Assembly: GCA_937902565.1 (NCBI GenBank)
Contig: CALFMX010000309.1
Location: 1 to 13,940 of the forward strand
Direction: 5' to 3'
Length of the DNA: 13,940 nucleotides
From: an uncultured Spirochaetales bacterium
Lineage (GTDB): Bacteria > Spirochaetota > Spirochaetia > Sphaerochaetales > Sphaerochaetaceae
Shown here: positions 13,862 to 13,940 of the stretch, piece by piece
Numbering within the stretch: the stretch's first letter is position 1
Layout: each line of letters opens with the position of its first letter
Notes under the pieces: generated by a model
Database searches by the model: none
What the model saw: only the letters and a program-made list of their open reading frames with translations
What the model was told of the DNA's origin: nothing
Translations under genes and position numbers: made by a program

Positions 13862-13940
13862 CCAATCAGAGCGTGGTTCGAAGAATTCCATTTGTCATCT
13901 GTATGAAATGCTGTAATAATCAAACATACAACCCACACTT

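Noticed and set aside
1..13940. CRISPR array, tRNA or rRNA genes
   Set aside because: No regularly spaced identical repeats with unique spacers were seen, and no cloverleaf or rRNA-like stretch was recognised on either strand. The 22-base repeats at 13796 have only a 7-base shared core.

Overview
The window looks like a bacterial chromosome segment, most likely from a Sphaerochaeta/Treponema-type spirochaete. The clues are indirect: the solute-binding protein has a Cys-less signal peptide ending in LFAGGAPE, a style familiar from that group; its sugar importer has no dedicated ATPase gene; and it sits beside a GH172-type enzyme. The taxonomic call is inference.

Left third (1-5355): a minus-strand carbohydrate-uptake operon, reading solute-binding protein, two CUT1 permeases, then a GH172/DUF2961 protein. 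A LysR-type regulator is transcribed divergently. The 181-base divergent spacer holds a very good promoter for the regulator, a weaker one for the operon, and a perfect 7-bp inverted repeat between them. This is the geometry expected for an auto-regulating LysR activator.

Middle (5352-8417): a decayed accessory zone. It holds an orphan zinc-ribbon DUF6431-like gene, the C-terminal half of a GGDEF domain, AT-rich non-coding DNA with a terminator and a possible minus-strand relic, an unrecognised 255-aa gene, and the C-terminal (nuclease) half of an McrC restriction subunit without its N-terminus or McrB.

Right (about 8400-13940): three nested mobile elements. The McrC gene is cut by an IS21-family remnant (istA tail plus istB). 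The last codons of istB are split by an IS110-family element. The IS110 transposase gene is itself split by an IS66-family element with 25-bp terminal inverted repeats and a perfect 8-bp target duplication. Removing the IS66 and one duplication restores a 377-aa DEDD transposase in frame. Removing the IS110 restores a 249-aa IstB. The order of events is therefore IS21, then IS110, then IS66.

The most interesting material is in these elements. The IS110 left end has a long structured non-coding segment that resembles a bridge-RNA locus. Its right end carries a -35-like box that would meet a -10-like box across a circle junction. The IS66 carries an unusual AT-hook TnpA, a TnpC with no Cys in its N-terminal half, and a roughly 720-bp tail containing a minus-strand frameshifted ORF. 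By eye, the IS66/IS110 block is richer in GC than the sugar operon.
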